Assembly: GCA_934643535.1 (NCBI GenBank)
Contig: CAKUCE010000131.1
Span: 1-8,713, forward strand
Length of the DNA stretch: 8,713 nucleotides
Direction: 5' to 3'
Origin: an uncultured Clostridia bacterium
GTDB lineage: Bacteria; Bacillota; Clostridia; Christensenellales; Aristaeellaceae
Under the pieces are notes generated by a model. That model made no database searches, was not told the DNA's origin, and worked only from the letters and a program-made list of their open reading frames with translations. A program made the translations under genes and the position numbers. Below, in pieces: positions 1 through 5,581 of this stretch; positions within the stretch are counted from its first letter, which is position 1, and every line of letters begins with the position of its first letter.

Positions 1-62
1 CCGCGAGGCCTGTCGTCGAGCGGCGGTAACCCTCCGGCCAACTTGCATGTCTCCCGAGCGCC
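1..62. other. Left-edge intergenic stretch, no gene seen
   Basis: These bases lie downstream of hisH on the minus strand. I see no convincing gene start. One minus-strand ATG near position 49 has a GGGAG only two bases before it and opens an arginine-rich reading frame that does not resemble HisA, HisF or another histidine enzyme. No tRNA, promoter or T-run terminator is apparent. The stretch is GC-rich like the neighbouring palindromes and may belong to the same element. Confidence 0.35.
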
Positions 63-110
63 CTGCGCGCCTGCGGCGCGCAGTCCGGGGTGCAGGGGGT
101 CACCCCCTGC
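63..110. repeat. GC-rich paired palindromes at the hisH 3' end
   Basis: Two strong inverted repeats lie side by side. The first (63-83) has 8-bp arms CTGCGCGC and GCGCGCAG around a 5-base loop. The second (92-110) is a perfect palindrome, GCAGGGGGT-C-ACCCCCTGC, centred on position 101. On the minus strand, the direction of hisH transcription, neither arm is followed by a T-run, so this is not a classic intrinsic terminator. It could still pause polymerase or protect the mRNA 3' end. Its composition and compactness resemble the short dispersed repeats found between genes in many Clostridia genomes, but no second copy is present in this window, so repeat status is inference. Confidence 0.5.
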
Positions 111-711
111 TGAAGGAGGTCAGGAGTTGGAGACCGAAACGGTGACTTTTCTCCGGGTGGAATTGAACGCCCCAGACGTTGCCACGATGGACGGCCGCAG
201 CAAAATGAACACCGTAGTTGCATCCCATCAGAATGTCGCGTTCGTCCTCGCAGACCGCATAGTAGCTGTGGACGAAATAAAAACGGGCGGGCTGCTCTAA
301 CCCCTGAACCAGAGACGCTTCCGGCTGCATGATCTCAACGCGGTCCCAGCCCATGTGGGGCACTTTCAGCTCCGGGTGATCGTCCAGACGAAAACGCCGC
401 ATGGAAAAGGGAATGTAGCCAAGGCCGTCCGATACGCCTTCCTCGCTGCGAAGCCCCAGCATCTGCATCCCGAGACAAATGCCCAAAACCGGCTTGCCGG
501 AAGCCACGGCTTCGTCCAACGCGCCCCGCATCCCGCTCTGGTTCAAAAGCGCCATGCCCTGATCGAACGCCCCGACCCCCGGTAGAATCAGCCGGTCGCA
601 GGTGGATAACGCTTCACCCGTGGTGACAGGTTGGGCTTTCACTCCCACCTTTTTGAGCATGTTCAGGATGGAACCGATGTTTCCGATGCCGTAGTCCAGA
701 ACGCCGATCAT
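100..711 (-). CDS. hisH: Imidazole glycerol phosphate synthase, glutaminase subunit HisH
   Basis: Class I glutamine amidotransferase that hydrolyses glutamine and passes ammonia to the cyclase HisF, forming IGP and AICAR in histidine biosynthesis; cytoplasmic. From the chosen start the protein has 203 residues, normal for HisH. Visible motifs are the N-terminal GVLDYGIGN, the PGVGAF strand (45-50), the nucleophile elbow GICLGMQ with Cys79, HMGWDRV near 119-125, and FHPEKS carrying the other triad members His185 and Glu187. An ATG at 717 and another at 738 are in frame, but AAGGG lies nine bases before the ATG at 711, and MIGVLDYG is the usual HisH N terminus. No hisF or hisA is in view, so it is not in a visible his operon. 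The last codons run into a palindrome, giving the ending TSFSRG. A HisH-like ammonia supplier for surface-sugar synthesis is a less likely alternative. Confidence 0.93.
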   Translation of the reverse strand: MIGVLDYGIGNIGSILNMLKKVGVKAQPVTTGEALSTCDRLILPGVGAFDQGMALLNQSGMRGALDEAVASGKPVLGICLGMQMLGLRSEEGVSDGLGYIPFSMRRFRLDDHPELKVPHMGWDRVEIMQPEASLVQGLEQPARFYFVHSYYAVCEDERDILMGCNYGVHFAAAVHRGNVWGVQFHPEKSHRFGLQLLTSFSRG

Positions 712-734
712 GCGCATCCGCCCTTTTCTGTGAA

Positions 735-769
735 GCAAAATAACAGCGCGGCAAAACGCTGCCGCGCTG
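735..769 (-). terminator. Intrinsic terminator of the sugar operon
   Basis: A perfect 10-bp stem, CAGCGCGGCA (744-753) with TGCCGCGCTG (760-769), encloses a 6-base loop. Read on the minus strand the stem is followed by TTATTTTGCTT, a good U-rich tract. On the plus strand no T-run follows, so it acts on minus-strand transcription. It lies 28 bases past the stop of the acyltransferase-like gene and closes the operon before hisH. Confidence 0.88.
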
Positions 770-771
770 AA

Positions 772-800
772 AGGATAGCATGATGAAAACCGGATGTCAA
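772..800 (-). promoter_or_regulatory. Probable hisH promoter, nested with the terminator
   Basis: On the minus strand a perfect -35 TTGACA (795-800) is followed, after exactly 17 bases, by TATCCT (772-777), preceded by TGC as an extended -10. Transcription would start near 765, inside the 5' arm of the terminator stem. A transcript begun here would lack about four bases of that arm and should therefore escape termination. The TTGACA includes the stop codon of the upstream gene. It would leave a hisH leader of about 54 bases. This is a pattern match only; there is no other room for a hisH promoter before its RBS. Confidence 0.6.
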
Positions 801-1873
801 TTGGAAATCCGCGCCTTCGGCGATTTGCCGGCAGAGCCTCTCCCGGCCAGACGGGCGATGAACCAGAGCAGCGCCAGCAGAACGATCAGCCAACTGAACG
901 CGCCTGCGGGCGACTGAATGACCTGATTCCATGGCCATGGCCCTTTTCGGCTCAGTTGGGGAGCCATTCCGGACCCTGCCAGCGTAAACAGCACCAGATT
1001 GCTGGCTGTCAGATAGTACAGAGACGCGCCGCCGAAATGGGAAAGCATCCGCCGCAGCCATTCCACGGGCAGCCAGTATTTTTCGCCGGGCAGACGGCAC
1101 AGACCGTGGCAAAGCGCCGTCAGCAGGGCGATGGCAAAACAGGGCAGGAAAATCCACGCCCAGTGGGGCGGAAAACGTTCCGGCAGACCGTGGCGAACAT
1201 ACCAGACAAGGCCCGCGGCGCTGGAAGCCAGCGCTGCGCCGCCCATGCCGAGCCGTTCCCGAAAACTCGCGTCCGTATAGGCTACGCCCGCCAGAAAGAA
1301 AGGAAAATATTGCACGATCGGGAAGGTTACCAGATCTTTGCCGCCCACCAGCAAGGCCAGCTGGGGAAGGGTGATCCGGTCGTAAGGAAGAAAACAGCCC
1401 AGCAGACACAGCACGCTCAGCGGCAGCCAGAGCCACCGCCGCCGGGAGAGCTGCCGCAGCAGGGGAAACAGCACGATGGCTGCCAGCATCAGCAGGGCAA
1501 AGGCGATCAGAAACTCCGACCAGCCGGGAATGTCGCTGAGCAGGAGAATGCTTCGGATCGTTCCGACCCCCAGCGGCTTATGCTCCCGCAGGACGCGGTA
1601 GGCAGCGCCGGATACGTAAAACGCGGCGAGGCAGCGCAGCAGGGTGCGCCCCATGCGGGGCAGCGCCTGCCGGAAGGGCTTTTTCAGGTAGGCGATCGCC
1701 ACCGTTCTGCCAAAGCAGAAAACGAAGGTGGGAAAAGCCAGCAGACTGACGCCGTTTACCCAGAGGTCTGCCCAGGGGAAAAGCTGGGCGTCGCCAAAAA
1801 ACTGAAGGATGTGGGCGTAAAGCATCAGGATGACCAGAATGCCCCGCTGGAGGTCTACGGAACGGTCTCTCAT
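797..1873 (-). CDS. Acyltransferase-3-like integral membrane protein
   Basis: A polytopic membrane protein of 358 residues with roughly ten hydrophobic segments and arginine-rich cytoplasmic turns (for example near 64-80 and 140-146). The N terminus carries RSVDLQRG at 4-11 and His21 within the first membrane span. That arrangement is typical of the acyltransferase family 3 / OpgC-like superfamily, which moves acetyl or other acyl groups onto extracytoplasmic sugars or cell-wall polymers. The family call rests on this motif and topology; the substrate is unknown. The gene is last in the sugar operon, 7 bases after the second permease. AAAGGA lies about 11 bases before the ATG, an in-frame stop just upstream fixes the start, and a 4-codon reading frame (MKNQ) bridges the gap. 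Its operon place suggests modification of a surface glycan related to the imported sugar, which is inference. A family DUF1624-type membrane protein is an alternative. Confidence 0.7.
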   Translation of the reverse strand: MRDRSVDLQRGILVILMLYAHILQFFGDAQLFPWADLWVNGVSLLAFPTFVFCFGRTVAIAYLKKPFRQALPRMGRTLLRCLAAFYVSGAAYRVLREHKPLGVGTIRSILLLSDIPGWSEFLIAFALLMLAAIVLFPLLRQLSRRRWLWLPLSVLCLLGCFLPYDRITLPQLALLVGGKDLVTFPIVQYFPFFLAGVAYTDASFRERLGMGGAALASSAAGLVWYVRHGLPERFPPHWAWIFLPCFAIALLTALCHGLCRLPGEKYWLPVEWLRRMLSHFGGASLYYLTASNLVLFTLAGSGMAPQLSRKGPWPWNQVIQSPAGAFSWLIVLLALLWFIARLAGRGSAGKSPKARISN

Positions 1874-1884
1874 TGGTTTTTCAT
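1870..1884 (-). promoter_or_regulatory. Four-codon coupling minicistron (MKNQ)
   Basis: Between the second permease and the membrane protein gene, the minus strand reads ATG-AAA-AAC-CAA-TGA. Its ATG overlaps the permease stop codon TGA (1881-1883), and its own TGA overlaps the ATG of the downstream gene (1871-1873). Ribosomes ending on the permease could reinitiate and be handed on to the acyltransferase-like gene. The AAAGGA directly before it is the only Shine-Dalgarno sequence present and serves the downstream start better. The peptide itself is not proposed to have a function, and the arrangement may be chance. Confidence 0.3.
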
Positions 1885-2759
1885 TCCTTTACACCAGCCT
1901 GCACGGAAATTCCCTGCAGGAAGTATTTTTGGGCCACCAGATACAGCACGAAGGGCGGGATCATCGACACCAGACAGGAGGCGATCATATGGGCCCACTT
2001 CTGCTCGTATTGCCCGCTCAGAAGACGCAGGCCGGCGGTCAGCGTCTGGTTGTTCACATCGGTCATGACGATGGTGGGCCAGAGGTAATCGTTCCATGCG
2101 CCGTTGAAGGCGAAAATGGCGACGACGATCATGACGGGCATGATGGAGGGCAGGATGATCTTGGTATAGACCTGGAAGCTGTTGGCGCCGTCGATGGTGG
2201 CCGCTTCGTCCAGCGCCTTCGGGATGCCCTTCATGAAGTTGCGGATGAGGAAAATGTTGAACACGCCCGACATGCTGGGCCAGATCAGCGCGTTCAGATT
2301 GTTGACCCAGCCCAGTGCGTTGGCGATGCGGAACTGAGGCAGCAGCGCCACCACGTTGGGGAACATGCTCATGTACATCAGCGCCCAGAAGATCTTGTTG
2401 CCGCCCTTGAAGTCCAGCCGCTCATAGGCGTAGGCGGACAGGGACGTGATGATGAGAATGCCCGCCATCTGGGCAAAGGAGACAATGAAGGAGTTCTTGA
2501 ACATGGACAGCATATTGGCGGTGGTGTTGGTGCCGCTGCCGCCCACGAACATTTCGATGTAGTTGACCACCGTCCACTTGCGGGGAACCAGACGGCTCAG
2601 ATAATCCAGCGGCCCCTTGATGCCCGCAAAGGAAGTGATGAAGTCTGCGTCCGTCTTGAAGGAGTTGATGATCAGCCAGAAGATGGGCACGATCCAGACG
2701 ATCCCCAGGAGGAACAAAAAGAAGAACGCGATTGCTTTGGCCTGTTTTCCTGTCTTCAT
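1881..2759 (-). CDS. Carbohydrate ABC transporter permease, MalG type
   Basis: Inner-membrane subunit of a carbohydrate uptake (CUT1-type) ABC importer, 292 residues, normal for the family. Six hydrophobic segments are visible, the first at about 8-30. The cytoplasmic EAA loop that docks the ATPase is clear at 185-204: EAATIDGANSFQVYTKIILP. The N-terminal NSFKTDADF following the first span is also typical of MalG-like permeases. A strong GGGAGG lies 10 bases before the ATG. The gene starts 16 bases after the stop of the partner permease and is followed after 7 bases by the acyltransferase-like gene, so all are surely co-transcribed. The partner is the MalF-type protein upstream; the sugar cannot be read from the sequence. 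Confidence 0.95.
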   Translation of the reverse strand: MKTGKQAKAIAFFFLFLLGIVWIVPIFWLIINSFKTDADFITSFAGIKGPLDYLSRLVPRKWTVVNYIEMFVGGSGTNTTANMLSMFKNSFIVSFAQMAGILIITSLSAYAYERLDFKGGNKIFWALMYMSMFPNVVALLPQFRIANALGWVNNLNALIWPSMSGVFNIFLIRNFMKGIPKALDEAATIDGANSFQVYTKIILPSIMPVMIVVAIFAFNGAWNDYLWPTIVMTDVNNQTLTAGLRLLSGQYEQKWAHMIASCLVSMIPPFVLYLVAQKYFLQGISVQAGVKE

Positions 2760-2775
2760 TATTCTCTTTCCTCCC

Positions 2776-4122
2776 TTACTCCGGCGTGTTGGCGCGCATG
2801 ACCTTCATCTGGATGAAGGAAACGACCATGATGCACAGCCCCAGAATCAGCGCCATGGCGGCGGACATACCGGCCACCTGTTTTTTGACGGAGTTTTCAT
2901 ACACGTACATCAGCAGCACCGCATTGGCTTCCTGGTTGGCGAAGCCGGTCATGATGGAGGGCTGGCCGTAGATGTTGAACTGAGCCACCACCGCCATGAC
3001 GAGCGTGTACATCAGGGGATAGCGCATACCGGGCATGGTGATGTGGCGGAACTTGGCCCAGGCGCCCGCGCCGTCCACTGCGGCGGCCTCGTACTGATCC
3101 TGCGGGATGGAAGCCAGCGCGCTCTGATAGATGACCATCGTACCGCCGGTACACCACCACACCGTGACGACGACCAGCATGATCCAGCTGTAGGGCGGCG
3201 CAAACCAGTTGTGGGGGGACCCCAGGAACTTGTTGACGATGCCGTAGTCGATGGCGAATACGTACCGCCAGCTCAGCGTCACGGTGGAGATGGACAGAAG
3301 GCTGGGCAGGTAATAGAGCGCCTGATAAAACTTGCTGCCCCGGAAACGGGTCTGCAGGGCCAGCGCCAGCGAAAGCGGCACAAGGATGCAGAAGGGCACG
3401 GAGTAGATCACAAATTTGATGGTGTTCCAAAGACCGTTTCGCAGCTGTTTATAGTAGGTGTTCGAGGAGTCGAAAAGCAGCGTGCGGAAGTTTTCCGTCC
3501 CGATGAAAACCGGCTCGTTGAACAGATCCCACTTGGTAAAGGCGGCGTACACGCCGTAAATGGCGGGCGTAATGAAAAAGACCACAAAGAAGAACAGGTG
3601 AGGAGAGATGTAGGCATAGGGGAGCAGCTCCCGGCGCAGGGTGCGGCGGTCGGCTTCCGTCTTCAGCGGCGGAAGGGCCAACACGGCGGTTATTCCGGCC
3701 ATGGCCAGCGTCAGGTAACTCAGCAGGTCAAAGGAGGCGGAGATGGATTTCACGTCCCGCTTCTTGAATTTCACGCCCAGCTCCTTCAGCTGTTCGCTCA
3801 GGGGCGTGTACAGGGCGGAATTGCTTTTCTCCATCGCAAAGAATACCATAAAAAGACCGAAACACGCAAATGAAATGATGGAAAACAGCATGCCCACGCT
3901 GCGGCGGTTGCACAGGAGGGCGATCAGGGCCCCCACCATGGCGAAAATGGAAAGGGGGATCAGCAGGATGCTGGCGCTGGAAAGGGAAAACAGCACCTTG
4001 GGCAGGGACATATCGATCACGGCGGTTGTATCCTTCACCGTCGTCGATGCCGTTACGCCGGAAAAGCAGAATAAAACGATAAAAGCCAGCGCGCAGAGCG
4101 CCGCTATTCTGGAACGTGTCAT
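2776..4122 (-). CDS. Carbohydrate ABC transporter permease, MalF type, N-terminally extended
   Basis: The second permease subunit of the importer, 448 residues against about 290-310 for most Gram-positive homologues. Residues from about 168 to the end form the usual six-span permease core, with PYAYISPHLFFF opening it and the EAA loop at 345-364 (EAAAVDGAGAWAKFRHITMP). The first 165 residues are extra: four hydrophobic segments at about 5-25, 42-70, 76-96 and 129-150, with a hydrophilic stretch at 97-127 probably facing outside or forming a small domain. The ATG at 4122 has GAGG seven bases upstream. A later start would discard membrane segments that read as coherent protein, so I keep the full length. 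It follows the binding protein gene after 144 bases containing RNA hairpins. E. coli MalF is also extended (eight spans), but the extra part here does not visibly match it. Confidence 0.92.
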   Translation of the reverse strand: MTRSRIAALCALAFIVLFCFSGVTASTTVKDTTAVIDMSLPKVLFSLSSASILLIPLSIFAMVGALIALLCNRRSVGMLFSIISFACFGLFMVFFAMEKSNSALYTPLSEQLKELGVKFKKRDVKSISASFDLLSYLTLAMAGITAVLALPPLKTEADRRTLRRELLPYAYISPHLFFFVVFFITPAIYGVYAAFTKWDLFNEPVFIGTENFRTLLFDSSNTYYKQLRNGLWNTIKFVIYSVPFCILVPLSLALALQTRFRGSKFYQALYYLPSLLSISTVTLSWRYVFAIDYGIVNKFLGSPHNWFAPPYSWIMLVVVTVWWCTGGTMVIYQSALASIPQDQYEAAAVDGAGAWAKFRHITMPGMRYPLMYTLVMAVVAQFNIYGQPSIMTGFANQEANAVLLMYVYENSVKKQVAGMSAAMALILGLCIMVVSFIQMKVMRANTPE

Positions 4123-4130
4123 CGTGACAC
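4116..4130 (-). promoter_or_regulatory. Dyad over the start codon of the MalF-type gene
   Basis: The minus strand reads GTGTCA-CGA-TGACAC, a perfect 6-bp inverted repeat with a 3-base loop. The start codon sits at the loop/stem boundary (4120-4122), and the right arm encodes the first codons. In mRNA this short hairpin could lower initiation and contribute to a binding-protein excess over permease. It is weak and small, so chance is a real possibility. Confidence 0.3.
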
Positions 4131-4192
4131 CTCGCTTTGCAGGTTTTGGGAACGGACGCGTCGGGATGGTTGCGGCAGAGAGAAGCGTTTTT

Positions 4193-4254
4193 CGGGAGTC
4201 GGGCCTCCCGGTCGGATAAGGGAGAGGGGCAGGAGAGGAAACTCCCCTGCCCCT
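4193..4254 (-). ncRNA. Two intergenic RNA hairpins between binding protein and permease
   Basis: The first hairpin on the minus strand (4254 to 4225) has a 13-bp stem, AGGGGCAGGGGAG with CUCUCCUGCCCCU, around the loop UUUC. Its single non-Watson-Crick position is G-U in the minus-strand RNA but would be A-C on the plus strand, which supports a structure made in the operon mRNA. The second (4210 to 4193) pairs CGGGAG with CTCCCG around six bases. Neither is followed by a strong T-run (CTCCCTTATCC and AAAAACG follow), so complete termination is unlikely. The likely role is partial termination or 3'-end protection of the binding-protein message, as known for malE-malF intergenic structures. It is an mRNA element, not a separate RNA gene. 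Confidence 0.65.
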
Positions 4255-4266
4255 GAAAACGGAAGA

Positions 4267-5508
4267 TTACTGAGCGGCGATAGCGTCGGCGATTTCGGTG
4301 TCGATCTGCGCCAGCGCGTCGTCGATGGAGATGGTGCCGTCCACGAAGTCCCAGCCAACGCGGGAGAAGGCGGTGTCGAACAGGCCCCAGTACTGATAGT
4401 AGTAGATAGCCAGCTCATCGGCGCGCTCGGGATCCGCCAGGAACGCCTGAGGCATATCCTTGAAGTCCGCCACGTCGTTGATGGACAGGTGCGCGGGGCA
4501 CTGACCGGCGTCCTTGGCCCAGGTCAGGGAGTGCTCGCCCATCCAGTTGATGAACTTGGCCACGGCCAGGTCTTCTTCCTCGGTGCGGTTCTCATCCGCG
4601 AACTGCACGAAGTTGTGGGAAGAGGTCCAGCTCTTGGCGTTGGAAGGGTCGAAGCACACGCCGGGCAGCATGCCGAAGTTGATGCCCGCATCCACCACGG
4701 CAGCCTTCATCCAGATGCCTTCGGTCCAGACCAGCAGCTCGCCGCCGTAGAACTTGGAGGAATAGTCGGTGTTCTTGATGGTGGTGTAGCCGCCCTCGAA
4801 GAGATCCTTCATGGTTTCGAAGACCTTCTTCATTTCGGGGTTGTTGATGGCAGGCGCGGTGCCGTCGGAGGTCAGCGCCATATCTTCCTTCAGCTGGCCG
4901 TAGTAGCCCAGCAGCTGAGCGCGCATCCAGCCCAGGTTGAAGATGTCGCCTTCCCAGCCGGCGGCGCGGGCCTTGTCGCCCAGTTCCTTGATTTCGTCGA
5001 AGGTCAGGTAGCCGTCTTCCACGTAGCTGTTCAGATCATACTTGTCGAACAGGTCCTTGTTGTAGTAGGTCACGTAGGAATGAACGTCCAGCGGAATGCC
5101 GTAGTGCTCGCCGTCGATGTCGGTGCGGGCCCACGCGGCGGAGTTGTAGTTTTCTTCCTTGACGCCGGCCTGAGCGATCAGATCCATGTCATAGCTGTAG
5201 AGCATTTCCTGAGACACGAAGTTGGGGATGCGCTCGATGTGAACGATGGTCACATCCGGCACGCCCGTGCCGGTCTGCACGGTCATGGGGATCTTCTGGT
5301 ACAGGTCTTCGGCGGTCATGGGGGTGTGGTTCACGTGGACTTCGTCCTGAGAAGCGTTGAATTCGTCCACCATGCCCTGCATGGTAGCGCCGTCGGCGCC
5401 GGTGAACACGGACCAGTAGTCGATTTCGACGGTTTCAGCGCGGGCGCTCAGGGGCGCAAGGGTCAGAACCATCAGCAGAGCCAGAACGAGAGCCAGAGTC
5501 TTCTTCAT
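4267..5508 (-). CDS. Extracellular sugar-binding protein of the ABC importer
   Basis: Family 1 extracellular solute-binding protein, 413 residues, that captures the sugar and delivers it to the two permeases. Residues 1-24 form a signal peptide: MKK, a leucine/alanine-rich core, then SARA with predicted cleavage before ETVEIDYW. The mature start (strand IDYWSVFTG followed by a helix containing MVDEFNASQ) and the TGTGVPDVTIVH segment at 80-90 are characteristic of this family. WTEG at 261-264 and the aromatic YYYQYWGLFD at 369-378 probably line the sugar cleft. No cysteine follows the signal core, so there is no lipobox, which is unusual for a monoderm importer. AAAGGAGG seven bases before the ATG is near ideal, suggesting high expression. 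It lies 73 bases after the hydrolase gene in the same operon. Confidence 0.93.
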   Translation of the reverse strand: MKKTLALVLALLMVLTLAPLSARAETVEIDYWSVFTGADGATMQGMVDEFNASQDEVHVNHTPMTAEDLYQKIPMTVQTGTGVPDVTIVHIERIPNFVSQEMLYSYDMDLIAQAGVKEENYNSAAWARTDIDGEHYGIPLDVHSYVTYYNKDLFDKYDLNSYVEDGYLTFDEIKELGDKARAAGWEGDIFNLGWMRAQLLGYYGQLKEDMALTSDGTAPAINNPEMKKVFETMKDLFEGGYTTIKNTDYSSKFYGGELLVWTEGIWMKAAVVDAGINFGMLPGVCFDPSNAKSWTSSHNFVQFADENRTEEEDLAVAKFINWMGEHSLTWAKDAGQCPAHLSINDVADFKDMPQAFLADPERADELAIYYYQYWGLFDTAFSRVGWDFVDGTISIDDALAQIDTEIADAIAAQ

Positions 5509-5537
5509 GGGATATCCTCCTTTAAGAGATTTTATTT

Positions 5538-5571
5538 TTACCGCCTGTTGAGAAAGCTGCGAAGGCGGTAA
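5538..5571 (-). ncRNA. Hairpin between hydrolase and binding-protein genes
   Basis: A perfect 9-bp stem pairs TTACCGCCT (5538-5546) with AGGCGGTAA (5563-5571) around a 16-base loop. On the minus strand it is followed by AAATAAAATC, not a T-run, so it is not an intrinsic terminator. It sits 14 bases upstream of the AAAGGAGG of the binding-protein gene. A role as a processing or 5'-stabilising element of the binding-protein message fits, as does an operator; neither can be decided here. No convincing promoter is seen in this gap. Confidence 0.45.
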
Positions 5572-5581
5572 GAAACGGGTT

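Noticed and set aside
712..738. Earlier in-frame starts for hisH
   Set aside because: They add MLHRKGR-type residues not typical of HisH, and the 738 start lies in the terminator's T-rich tail with no RBS; the AAGGG spacing favours 711.
794..3873. Three long plus-strand open frames (starts at 794, 1830 and 2617)
   Set aside because: They run antisense across the membrane-protein and permease genes and are rich in H, Q, D, G and R with no recognisable domain; they arise because leucine- and alanine-rich membrane coding leaves few stops on the other strand.
4489..5571. A 360-codon plus-strand open frame over the binding-protein gene
   Set aside because: Same antisense composition effect; repetitive HVG/VVG-rich sequence, while the minus strand encodes a clear solute-binding protein.
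5509..5581. An internal promoter before the binding-protein gene
   Set aside because: The AT-rich TAAAAATAAAAT resembles a -10, but no -35 sits at an acceptable distance.
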